From Collinsella aerofaciens (GTDB lineage: Bacteria > Actinomycetota > Coriobacteriia > Coriobacteriales > Coriobacteriaceae), in the NCBI RefSeq assembly GCF_902364355.1, contig NZ_CABJDK010000001.1, positions 368,264 through 432,263 on the forward strand: a DNA stretch of 64,000 bases, read 5' to 3'. Shown one piece after another: positions 1 to 7,582 of this stretch. A program made the position numbers and the translations under genes. The notes below the pieces were generated by a model. That model did no database searches. It was given only the letters and a program-made list of their open reading frames with translations, and was not told the DNA's origin. Position 1 is the first letter of the stretch; each line of letters starts with the position of its first letter.

Positions 1-71
1 GTTACTATAGTCCCACTTGCACTTTTTCCTAGTGCAGTGTTTCCAGCCATTTTTATACTGGGGGTAATGAT

Positions 72-1052
72 ATGAAGGACATCACCATCAGCCGCAGGAG
101 CCTTCTTGTCTCCGCTGGCCTGCTCGCGCTCGCTCCGCTCGCCGGATGCGGCGGCAACTCTGGTTCCGGCTCCGCTGCCGCCGGTTCCGACTACACCATC
201 GGCGTTCTGCAGCTCACCGAGCACTCCGCGCTCGATGCCGCCAACGACGGCTTTGTCAAGGCCATCAAGAAGAGTGGCCTTAAGGTCAAGATCGACCAGA
301 AGAACGCCCAGAACGACCAGTCCACGTGTAAGTCCATTGCCGACAAGTTCGTAGGCGACGGCGTCGACCTGATCTATGCCATCGCTACGCCCGCCGCGCA
401 GGCTGCCGCCGGCGCCACCGCTGATATCCCCATCGTTGGCTGCGCCATCACCGACTACGCCGCTTCCGGCCTGGTCCAGGACAACGACAAGCCCGGCACC
501 AACGTCACGGGCGCTTCCGACCTCACCCCGGTCGCCGAGCAGCTCGAGATGATGCAGAAGGTCCTGCCCGACGTTAAGAAGGTCGGCCTGCTCTACTGCA
601 CCGCCGAGTCCAACTCCGACGTCCAGATCAAGGCCGCCAAGAAGGAGCTCGACAAGCTGGGCCTGGAGTACACCGACTTCACCGTCTCGAGCTCCAACGA
701 GATCCAGTCCGTCGTCGAGTCCGCCGTGAGCAAGGTCGACGCGCTCTACTCCCCCACCGACAACACCATCGCCGCGGGCGCCTCGCAAGTCGGCCAGATC
801 TGCAAGGAGAACAAGCTCCCCTTTGTGACTGGCGAGGAGGGCATGTGCAAGGCCGGCGGTCTGTTCACCCTCTCCATCAACTATGAGGACCTGGGCTACG
901 CTGCAGGCGAGATGGCCGTCAAGATCTTGAAGGGCGAGGCCAAGCCCGAGGATATGCCGATTGAGCAACTCTCGAGCAAGGACCTGGTCGTCGTCAAAAA
1001 CGACGAGATGGCCGAGGCTCTGGGTATCGACCTTTCCGCTCTGGACGCGTAG
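72..1052 (+). CDS. ABC transporter substrate-binding lipoprotein, TrpX/ABC_sub_bind family
   Basis: 326 aa. The start is the first ATG after a GGGGGT ribosome site. The N-terminus is a lipoprotein signal: hydrophobic stretch 11-24 and lipobox L-A-G-C26. S7-R8-R9 just before the hydrophobic core resembles a twin-arginine motif, so Tat export is possible (inference; a tatA gene lies at 34.7 kb). From residue 40 the protein has the two-lobed periplasmic-binding fold typical of PF04392, the family of the tryptophan-type TrpXYZ importers; the ligand cannot be read from sequence. Permease and ATPase genes follow on the same strand, separated by a hairpin, so this is the binding component of a three-gene importer. 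The family call is firm; the amino-acid substrate is a guess. Confidence 0.88.
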   Translation: MKDITISRRSLLVSAGLLALAPLAGCGGNSGSGSAAAGSDYTIGVLQLTEHSALDAANDGFVKAIKKSGLKVKIDQKNAQNDQSTCKSIADKFVGDGVDLIYAIATPAAQAAAGATADIPIVGCAITDYAASGLVQDNDKPGTNVTGASDLTPVAEQLEMMQKVLPDVKKVGLLYCTAESNSDVQIKAAKKELDKLGLEYTDFTVSSSNEIQSVVESAVSKVDALYSPTDNTIAAGASQVGQICKENKLPFVTGEEGMCKAGGLFTLSINYEDLGYAAGEMAVKILKGEAKPEDMPIEQLSSKDLVVVKNDEMAEALGIDLSALDA

Positions 1053-1123
1053 CGCCATGCGCGGTAACGCGTCTAGGGCCCGCACGCGCGCCACTACTGC
1101 GTTATTCAATATCTGAGTCATTG

Positions 1124-1152
1124 GGGCGAACGCTAAAGACCGGCGTTCGCCC
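1124..1152 (+). terminator. Hairpin between binding-protein and permease genes
   Basis: Perfect 10-bp stem GGGCGAACGC / GCGTTCGCCC with a 9-nt loop, followed by a T-rich stretch but no clean run of T. It probably acts as a partial terminator or 3' stabiliser, giving more lipoprotein than permease mRNA. That role is inferred from the usual expression imbalance in such operons. Confidence 0.6.
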
Positions 1153-1256
1153 TGCTTGTTTCAGGTAAAACAAAACGTCTGTCCACCGCTCTTTTATGCA
1201 TTGGTACCGCTATTATGGAACATCACGTGTCCACCCTATCCTAGGAGGTATGAAGC

Positions 1257-2180
1257 ATGCTCATTGCATTGCAGGGCGCCGTTTCGCAGGGCGTCCTCTG
1301 GGGCATCATGGTGCTCGGCGTGTTTATCACGTTCCGCCTGCTCGACATCCCCGATATGACCTGCGACGGCAGCTTTGCCCTCGGCGGCTGTGTTTGCGCC
1401 GTGCTCATCGTCAATAACAACGTCGACCCGCTGCTCGCCGTGCTTGCCGGCATGTGCGCCGGCGCCATCGCGGGCGCTGTCACGGGCATCTTGACCACCG
1501 TTTTTGAGATTCCTGCAATCCTCGCCGGAATCCTTACACAGATCAGTCTGTGGTCCATCAACCTGCGCATCATGGGCAAATCCAACACGCCCATCCTTGC
1601 CAAGGGCACCATCTTCTCATCCGTCAGCCACATGACGGGCCTGCCGCAGTCCACCGTTGCCATCATCCTGGGCATTGTGCTGGCCGTGGCCATCGTCGCC
1701 ATCCTGTACTGGTTCTTTGGCACCGAGATCGGCTCGGCGCTGCGTGCCACCGGCAACAACGAGTACATGATCCGCGCCCTGGGCGTTAACACCAACTCCA
1801 CCAAGATGATCGCCCTCGTGCTCTCCAACGCCCTCATTGGCCTTTCGGGTGCACTCATCTGCCAGAGCCAAAAGTATGCCGACATTGGCATGGGCACCGG
1901 CGCCATCGTTATCGGTCTTGCCGCCATCGTCATCGGCGAGGTGCTCGGCCGTCTGCTGCCCGGCGGTCTGACGCAGTTTAGCGTCCGTCTTGCCTCTGCC
2001 GTCTTTGGCTCCGTGGTGTACTTCCTCATTCGCGCCATCGTGCTGCAGCTGGGCATGGACGCCAACGACATGAAGCTGCTCTCCGCCGTGATCGTTGCCG
2101 TGGCCCTGTGCGTGCCCGTGGTTTGGGAGCGCTATAAGCTCCGCAGCTCCTACACGAAGGGGGATGAGGCAGATGCTTAA
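1257..2180 (+). CDS. ABC transporter permease (BPD_transp_2 family)
   Basis: 307 aa, almost wholly hydrophobic with about eight to nine membrane segments. It resembles the LivH/TrpY-like permeases that pair with PF04392 binding proteins. The start follows a good GGAGG eight bases upstream. The C-terminus ends in a short charged cytoplasmic tail (GDEADA). The stop codon overlaps the start of the ATPase gene, which points to translational coupling. It forms the membrane channel of the importer begun at position 72. Confidence 0.88.
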   Translation: MLIALQGAVSQGVLWGIMVLGVFITFRLLDIPDMTCDGSFALGGCVCAVLIVNNNVDPLLAVLAGMCAGAIAGAVTGILTTVFEIPAILAGILTQISLWSINLRIMGKSNTPILAKGTIFSSVSHMTGLPQSTVAIILGIVLAVAIVAILYWFFGTEIGSALRATGNNEYMIRALGVNTNSTKMIALVLSNALIGLSGALICQSQKYADIGMGTGAIVIGLAAIVIGEVLGRLLPGGLTQFSVRLASAVFGSVVYFLIRAIVLQLGMDANDMKLLSAVIVAVALCVPVVWERYKLRSSYTKGDEADA

Positions 2181-2967
2181 GCTCTCGCACGTCAAAAAGA
2201 CCTTTAACAAGGGCACCGTCACCGAGAAGCGCGCACTCACCGGCGTCGACCTCACCCTTAACGACGGCGACTTTGTAACCGTGATTGGCGGCAACGGCGC
2301 CGGCAAGTCCACGCTGCTCAATATGATCGCCGGCGTGTATCCGCTCGATTCGGGCGTTATTGAGCTCGACGCCAACGATATCTCGCGTCTGAGCGAGTCG
2401 CAGCGCGCCAAGTACCTGGGCCGTGTTTTCCAGGACCCCATGCGCGGCACTGCAGCCGACATGCAGATCGCCGAGAATCTAGCCCTCGCCAAGCGCCGCG
2501 GCCAGCGTCGAGGTCTTTCGTGGGGCGTCACCAAGGCCGAAAAGGACGAGTACGTTGAGCTGCTCAAGCGTCTGGACCTTGGTCTGGATACGCGCCTTAA
2601 CGCTAAGGTCGGCCTGCTCTCGGGCGGCCAGCGCCAGGCACTCACCCTGCTGATGGCCACGCTCACCAAGCCGCGCCTGTTGCTGCTCGACGAGCACACG
2701 GCGGCCCTCGACCCCAAGACCGCCTCTAAGGTGCTCAATCTGACCGAGGAGATTGTCGACGAGAACCACCTGACCACGCTCATGGTCACGCACAACATGA
2801 ATGACGCCATCCGTCTGGGCAATCGCCTGATCATGATGCACGAGGGCCACGTTATCTACGACGTGGCGGGCGACGAGAAGAAGTCGCTCACCGTCGCCGA
2901 CCTGCTGCAGAAGTTCGAGGAGGTCTCGGGCGGCGAGCTCGCCAACGACCGCATGCTGCTGAGCTAA
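2173..2967 (+). CDS. ABC transporter ATP-binding protein
   Basis: 264 aa. Walker A GGNGAGKST lies at 39-47. The signature LSGGQRQ and Walker B LLLLDEHTAALDP follow in the second half; the residue after the catalytic Glu is His rather than the usual Pro. The ATG at 2173 is preferred because AAGGGGG sits at a workable distance, whereas it abuts the alternative ATG at 2164. The gene overlaps the permease stop by 8 bp. It energises the importer of the two preceding genes. The stop codon runs straight into a terminator-like hairpin. Confidence 0.9.
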   Translation: MLKLSHVKKTFNKGTVTEKRALTGVDLTLNDGDFVTVIGGNGAGKSTLLNMIAGVYPLDSGVIELDANDISRLSESQRAKYLGRVFQDPMRGTAADMQIAENLALAKRRGQRRGLSWGVTKAEKDEYVELLKRLDLGLDTRLNAKVGLLSGGQRQALTLLMATLTKPRLLLLDEHTAALDPKTASKVLNLTEEIVDENHLTTLMVTHNMNDAIRLGNRLIMMHEGHVIYDVAGDEKKSLTVADLLQKFEEVSGGELANDRMLLS

Positions 2968-3006
2968 AACCTGCCAATAAGGGACAGGTTTATTTTGGCA
3001 GGTTTT
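2968..3006 (+). terminator. Terminator-like repeat, CCTGCCA stem with GGGACAGG loop (copy 1)
   Basis: Arms AACCTGCCA and TGGCAGGTT enclose a loop containing GGGACAGG, followed by TTTTATCTG. The TAA stop of the ATPase gene supplies bases next to the first arm. Near-identical copies end rph (37746) and the partial gene at the right edge (63910), each also starting at a TAA. Conservation extends beyond the T-run, which an ordinary terminator would not need. Confidence 0.75.
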
Positions 3007-3021
3007 ATCTGCGCAAACGTC

Positions 3022-3061
3022 AAAACCGCCGCAAAGGAACAGATACCTTTGCGACGGTTTT
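3022..3061 (+). repeat. Second hairpin of the same style (CCGCCGCAAAGG stem)
   Basis: AAAACCGCCGCAAAGG pairs, with one mismatch, with CCTTTGCGACGGTTTT around a loop containing GAACAGATA. The layout matches the CCACCAC hairpins at 4069, 6798, 8813 and 10521, but the stem sequence has changed on both sides. It forms a tandem double terminator with the preceding hairpin. Confidence 0.6.
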
Positions 3062-3124
3062 CGCATATCATGTCGATAATCCAGCGTCAGCAGGAACCAC
3101 TGGTTAAGAACTAAGGAAACTGCC

Positions 3125-3229
3125 ATGAGAAGACTCCTTCCCCGTCTTGCTTGACCGCCGCACTCCTTGCCGGCGTGCTCGCCGGCGGCCCAGCTTACGC
3201 CACCGCGGCCACCCCATCTCAAGTTATCG
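3125..3229 (+). pseudogene. Remnant of a secreted-protein gene: signal peptide only, frameshifted
   Basis: An AAGGA site precedes an ATG that reads MRRLLPRLA and then a stop. In the next frame the text continues TAALLAGVLAGGPAYATAA, a classic signal peptide with an A-Y-A cleavage site. Read together they form one signal sequence broken by a one-base indel near 3151. Nothing of the mature protein is left; the remnant runs into a strong terminator. The original function is unknown. Confidence 0.5.
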
Positions 3230-3259
3230 GCCCGTCCGATGTGATCGGACGGGCTTTTT
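3230..3259 (+). terminator. Intrinsic terminator
   Basis: Perfect 11-bp stem GCCCGTCCGAT / ATCGGACGGGC with a GTG loop, followed by TTTTT. It is probably the original terminator of the decayed gene just upstream, and it insulates the MscS gene. Confidence 0.85.
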
Positions 3260-3302
3260 GGTGGGTATCATGGTTGAATGATCATTAGGAGGTTTTCCCT
3301 AC

Positions 3303-4070
3303 ATGGAATTGTTTGAACCGATTCTTCATTTCTTTGAGCAGCGCTGGGTCCACAACATCATCTGGGCCGTCATCTTGGTAATAGTCACCGCCATCGCCGC
3401 CAAGGTGGCATCCAAGACCCTGCGCCACCTACTCAACCGAGACGACAACCCGCTTCCCGCATCGAGCATCTTCATCAACATCGCGCGTGCCGTCATTTGG
3501 ATGATCGGCGGCAGCTTTATCCTCGACAACTGCTTTGGCATTAACGCAAACGCGCTCGTCGCCGCTCTTGGCGTCGGCGGCATCGCCATCTCGCTCGGCT
3601 TTCAGGACACGCTATCAAACCTTATCGGCGGCATGCAAGTGACCTTTATGGGCATCATCAAGCCCGGCGACAATATCGAGGTCGGCGGCGTGTCGGGTGT
3701 GGTCCAGGACATCACTTGGCGCCACACGACCATCGAAGATGCCTGCGGGCAGACCATCATCGTCCCCAACTCCAGCATCTCTAAGAACACACTCGTGCAT
3801 TTGATGCCCTTTGGGCGCGTGGCCGTCCCCGTCGCGGTCAAAGACCCCTCCAAATGGGCGTCGCTCGATGCGTTAGCAGGCGAGCTCGCCAGCGCCACCA
3901 AAACGGCTGTCTCGCCCATCTCAGGCTTTGACAAGGAGCCCTATGTGCTCTTTAGCGAGATCGGCGACTTTGGCATCAAGGGCAAGATCATCTTTATCGT
4001 CAGCGACGACAGCACTACTTTCACGGCAGCCGACGCCTGCATCCGCGCCATCGCCCCCATCATCGCCTAA
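3303..4070 (+). CDS. MscS-family mechanosensitive ion channel
   Basis: 255 aa. Two or three membrane segments lie in the first 110 residues. The third carries the Gly/Ala-rich pore-helix pattern typical of MscS (ALVAALGVGGIAISLGFQDT). The beta domain follows with the family motif GDNIEVGGVSGVVQDITWRH. The C-terminal alpha-beta domain is short. Family members release solutes on hypo-osmotic shock. The start is set by AGGAGG before ATG 3303. It appears to be a single-gene unit ended by the hairpin at its stop codon. Confidence 0.9.
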   Translation: MELFEPILHFFEQRWVHNIIWAVILVIVTAIAAKVASKTLRHLLNRDDNPLPASSIFINIARAVIWMIGGSFILDNCFGINANALVAALGVGGIAISLGFQDTLSNLIGGMQVTFMGIIKPGDNIEVGGVSGVVQDITWRHTTIEDACGQTIIVPNSSISKNTLVHLMPFGRVAVPVAVKDPSKWASLDALAGELASATKTAVSPISGFDKEPYVLFSEIGDFGIKGKIIFIVSDDSTTFTAADACIRAIAPIIA

Positions 4071-4108
4071 ACCACCACAAAGGGGACAGGCACCTTTGTG
4101 GTGGTTTT
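4069..4108 (+). terminator. Terminator-like repeat, CCACCAC stem (copy 1)
   Basis: AAACCACCACAAAGG pairs with CCTTTGTGGTGGTTTT around a loop containing GGACAGGCA. It begins inside the TAA stop of the MscS gene and ends in T residues. Related copies are at 6798, 8813 and 10521. Confidence 0.75.
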
Positions 4109-4162
4109 CATTCGTGGTACCATGATTCATATAGTTGTTTAAACGACTAAGGGAGCAAAACT

Positions 4163-6082
4163 ATGGAAGAGGCCTATCGTCAAGCACGCAAGCGCGGCGA
4201 GCAAGGACGTCGACGCGCCATTAGTCAAAGCGAGCATCCGTACCTCACGGACCTCGATAGCTTAGTTGCTCAGCTCCCCTTAGGCCAGCGAGAGAATGTC
4301 GGCCTGAGAGACATTCCGCTCGAAATGGTCGTCGGCACGGTTACCAAGGGCCGTCAGTCCGCCTTTTCATGCAACTTTATGCCCTTGCTGCCGTTTGGCA
4401 CCGAGTTCGCCCGCAAATGGTCCAACCTCTACGACATCCAGGTGACCGAGGGCTATCGCGACCCCATCATCGTCACCGAGTTCATGCATCGGTTCTATGT
4501 CCAGGAAGGCAACAAACGTGTCAGTGTCCTCAAATTCCTGGACGCCCCGACGGTTTCGGCCAAGATTACCCGTCTCTACCCCGGCACATGGGATTCCGTC
4601 GAAAGCCGCCTGTACGGCGAGTTCTGCGCGTTTTGGCGCGTCTGCCCCCTATACGAGATCGAGTTCTCTCGCGAGGGAAGCTACGAAACGCTCGCCAAGA
4701 TGCTCGGTCAGAACCTTATCGAAAAATGGCCGCAGAAAAAGGTCGACTACCTGCGCCACACCTTCCTGCTCTTTAAGCGTGCCTACCTTCGCGCGGGCGG
4801 CGACCACCTGGACATTACGCCCGCCGACGCCATGCTCGTCTACCTCAATGTGTACAACCAGGACCGCCTGCTGGATACGCCAACGGATATCGTCGTAAAC
4901 CGCCTGTGCAAGATCTGGCGCGAGCTGGTCATCGCCGGGAAAAGTGACGAGGACAAGGTCGATCTTGTCGAAGCGCCGAGTGTCGATGAGGAGGAGTCGC
5001 CCGCCAAGTCCACCTCCGGTGTGCTCAACTTCTTTATGGGCAAGACCGTCTATTCGGCGGCCAATCCCCTGCGCATCGCCTTTATCCATGAGTTCCCCTG
5101 TGCGACGTCGAGCTGGGACAGCCTTCACGACCAAGGGCGTCAGTATCTCGATGAGCACTTTGGCGGCATCGTGCGCACCGAGGCGTTCGAGGACTGCCAC
5201 GATCCGGACGTGTTCTACGCCGCCGTGGAGACCGCCGTCAAGCACGGGGTGAACGTCATCTTCTCGACTTCACACCGCCTGATGGAATATACGCTCAGAG
5301 CCGCCGTTGAGTATCCCCAGGTGCGATTCCTCAACTGCTCTATCGGCCTTCCCCACCAAAGCGTCCGTTCGTACTTTGGCAAGATGTACGAGGCCAAGTT
5401 TCTCCTGGGCGCCCTTGCGGCCAGCATGGCGGACAACCATCGCATTGGCTACCACGCGTCGGTCTTTGCGTCGGGAGCGCTTAGCGAGATCAACGCCTTT
5501 GCCATCGGCGCCTCGCTGCTCGACCCTCGTGCGCAGGTAATCCTCACCTGGGGCGATGTACCCGCCGGCGGTCTTGCCGAAGCCATGTGTCGCGAGGGCG
5601 TGAGCGTCATGACCGGCGCCGATATGTCCAAGTCTCTCGAGGACCCCACCGCCTACGGGCTTCACCGTCTGGTAAACGGCAAGGAAGTTACCGGTATTGC
5701 TATGCCGGTATGGAACTGGGGCCGTTACTACGAACTCATCGTACGCAGCCTACTGCACGGCACATGGGACGAGACCGCCGATGACCAGCAGGTGCGCGCC
5801 GTCAACTACTGGTACGGTATGAGCTCCGGCGTCATCGATATTCGCTACGCTCCGGGCCTACCCTATCAGACGCGTAAACTTGTGCAGCTGCTTCGCAACG
5901 GCATTGTCGAGGGCTCCATCAACCCATTTGGCGGCGAGCTCCACAGCCAGGACGGCGTGGTTCAGATTGAGGGCTTCCCTCCCCTGCCGAGTACGCAGAT
6001 TGTCGAGATGAACTGGCTGGCTGACAACGTTATAGGCTCGATTCCGCAGCTCGATAACGAGCCGAAGGTCCGCGCCCTATGA
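4163..6082 (+). CDS. Cytoplasmic BMP-domain protein with ParB-like N-terminal region
   Basis: 639 aa, with no signal peptide or lipobox. Residues 1-260 contain GTVTKGR (58-64) and EGNKRVSVLK (115-124), which resemble the ParB/Srx nuclease-like fold where a G-N-R stretch binds the ligand. Residues about 298-600 look like the BMP/Med purine-nucleoside-binding lipoprotein domain (PF02608), here without any export signal and without transporter genes nearby. A cytosolic binding domain joined to a ParB-like module suggests a nucleoside-sensing regulator or enzyme rather than a transport protein (inference). The stop overlaps the phosphoesterase start by 4 bp (ATGA), so the two are likely co-translated. 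The BMP domain call is fairly firm; the N-terminal assignment is tentative. Confidence 0.7.
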   Translation: MEEAYRQARKRGEQGRRRAISQSEHPYLTDLDSLVAQLPLGQRENVGLRDIPLEMVVGTVTKGRQSAFSCNFMPLLPFGTEFARKWSNLYDIQVTEGYRDPIIVTEFMHRFYVQEGNKRVSVLKFLDAPTVSAKITRLYPGTWDSVESRLYGEFCAFWRVCPLYEIEFSREGSYETLAKMLGQNLIEKWPQKKVDYLRHTFLLFKRAYLRAGGDHLDITPADAMLVYLNVYNQDRLLDTPTDIVVNRLCKIWRELVIAGKSDEDKVDLVEAPSVDEEESPAKSTSGVLNFFMGKTVYSAANPLRIAFIHEFPCATSSWDSLHDQGRQYLDEHFGGIVRTEAFEDCHDPDVFYAAVETAVKHGVNVIFSTSHRLMEYTLRAAVEYPQVRFLNCSIGLPHQSVRSYFGKMYEAKFLLGALAASMADNHRIGYHASVFASGALSEINAFAIGASLLDPRAQVILTWGDVPAGGLAEAMCREGVSVMTGADMSKSLEDPTAYGLHRLVNGKEVTGIAMPVWNWGRYYELIVRSLLHGTWDETADDQQVRAVNYWYGMSSGVIDIRYAPGLPYQTRKLVQLLRNGIVEGSINPFGGELHSQDGVVQIEGFPPLPSTQIVEMNWLADNVIGSIPQLDNEPKVRAL

Positions 6083-6789
6083 AAATCCTTGCCATAGCCG
6101 ATACCGAAGAGCGATGCCTGTGGGAGTGCTTTCGCAAGGAGCGCTTTGAGGACGTTGACCTGATTCTATCCGCAGGCGACCTGGATCCGGACTATCTTGA
6201 GTTTTTGGTCACTGTCATCAACAAACCGCTTGTGTACGTTCGTGGCAACCACGACGACCGCTACGCGCGCCATGCACCGGGCGGGTGCATTTGTGTTGAG
6301 GACAGCGTATATGTGTACCGAGGTATTCGCATTGCGGGTCTGGGCGGTTCCATGCGCTACCGCGACGGCGCGAACATGTATACCGAGCGCGAGATGGCAA
6401 AACGCATGCGCAAGCTATCGCGAAAAATCGCACTGGTAGACGGATGCGATATTCTACTTACCCATGCACCCGTCGCAGGCATGGGCGACCTGGACGACCT
6501 GCCGCATCGAGGATTCGAGTGCTTTAATGCGGCTCTTGAGTCTTGGGGTCCCGACTATATGATTCACGGGCATGTGCACCAAAGCTACGGCCCCAACTTT
6601 CAACGCGAGCGCCAACACCCATGCGGAACGAAGATTGTCAACGCCTGCGGCTATACCAAGATCGAAATTGACGAGGCGCGCTACCCCACGCGCGGTTGGA
6701 AGGCCGCTTGGCTCAATTCGCAAACCATGCGCCGCGAGCTCAAGCGCCACGAGGCCATCGAGTCCTCAACCGCCAGAACACCCTGGTAA
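6079..6789 (+). CDS. Calcineurin-like metallophosphoesterase
   Basis: 236 aa. The metallophosphoesterase blocks are in order: D8-T-E10, G33-D34, G56-N-H-D59, THAP (H129) and G164-H-V-H167. In the first block the usual D-x-H reads D-T-E, so one metal-binding His is replaced by Glu. The other metal ligands are intact, so activity is plausible. The nearest known types are YfcE/Rv0805-like phosphodiesterases. It overlaps the BMP-domain gene, which suggests a shared pathway, perhaps turnover of a nucleotide product (inference). Confidence 0.82.
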   Translation: MKILAIADTEERCLWECFRKERFEDVDLILSAGDLDPDYLEFLVTVINKPLVYVRGNHDDRYARHAPGGCICVEDSVYVYRGIRIAGLGGSMRYRDGANMYTEREMAKRMRKLSRKIALVDGCDILLTHAPVAGMGDLDDLPHRGFECFNAALESWGPDYMIHGHVHQSYGPNFQRERQHPCGTKIVNACGYTKIEIDEARYPTRGWKAAWLNSQTMRRELKRHEAIESSTARTPW

Positions 6790-6797
6790 CTGCCAAC

Positions 6798-6836
6798 AAC
6801 CACCACGAAGGGGATAGGCACCTTTATGGTGGTTTT
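6798..6836 (+). terminator. Terminator-like repeat, CCACCAC stem (copy 2)
   Basis: AACCACCACGAAGG pairs with CCTTTATGGTGGTTTT; the loop is GGATAGGCA. About 20 bases after the stem (GCTGACTCGTCCGACCTGTC) are also shared with the copy at 8813, so the repeated unit is longer than the hairpin. Confidence 0.7.
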
Positions 6837-6903
6837 GCTGACTCGTCCGACCTGTCCATCACGGTGCTTGTGTAATTAACGAGAACACTCATTGTTTTGT
6901 AAG

Positions 6904-6930
6904 GACGGCGCTCACGTGCCGTCTTTTTTT
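6904..6930 (+). terminator. Intrinsic terminator before the sigma factor gene
   Basis: GACGGC / GCCGTC stem followed by seven T residues. It closes transcription from upstream before the ECF sigma operon. Confidence 0.75.
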
Positions 6931-7021
6931 GTCAACTTATGCAGTCTCGACCGTGTTGTATGTAGAGGGACCTCGCGAGACGCCTTCCCTATATCCACCA
7001 CGACCAATTGGAGGTGACACT

Positions 7022-7582
7022 ATGCCTGCACGCCGTAACCGCAATAGCACGCTCCGATGCGATGCCGATCAGATCGAGCGGGAAGCAAAGCGCTTGGTCG
7101 ACACGTATTCCGACCTCATCCTTCGATTGTGCTATTCGGCCCTTGGATCCGCTGACGACGCTCAAGACATCTGCCAGGACACGCTGATCAAGATTCTCCA
7201 ACGCACTCAACCGTTCGACTCGCTCGAACACGAACGTGCTTGGGTGATCCGAGTCGCACTGAACGCATGTCGCGATATCGGCCGTACGCACGCGAATCAC
7301 CCGGTTGTCGACCTCGATTCGCTCCCCGATTTCTGCGCACCCGTAACACATACCGAGCAAGAATTCGCGCAACGCGACTGCGCCATTCTTTCCGCTGTCA
7401 CGGCCCTGCCTCAAGCACAGCGCATCGCCATCTTTTTGCACTACTACGCAGGCATGAGCATCAGGGAAATCGCAGACGCCGTTCACGCGACGCCAGCTGC
7501 AACCGCCCAGCACCTTAGCCGCGGACGTGCGTCACTTCGGCTTTCCTTGAAAGGAGACCACAATGACTACGAATTCGAATGA
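7022..7582 (+). CDS. ECF-type RNA polymerase sigma factor
   Basis: 186 aa from the ATG that follows GGAGG by seven bases; an upstream ATG at 6929 has no ribosome site. Region 2 occupies about residues 20-90, with the DAQDICQDTLIKIL segment typical of ECF factors. Region 4 lies near 125-175, with the helix-turn-helix GMSIREIADAVHATPAAT. There is no region 3, as expected for the group. It overlaps the next gene by 20 bp, the usual arrangement of an ECF sigma factor with its anti-sigma partner. The target stress is unknown. Confidence 0.9.
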   Translation: MPARRNRNSTLRCDADQIEREAKRLVDTYSDLILRLCYSALGSADDAQDICQDTLIKILQRTQPFDSLEHERAWVIRVALNACRDIGRTHANHPVVDLDSLPDFCAPVTHTEQEFAQRDCAILSAVTALPQAQRIAIFLHYYAGMSIREIADAVHATPAATAQHLSRGRASLRLSLKGDHNDYEFE

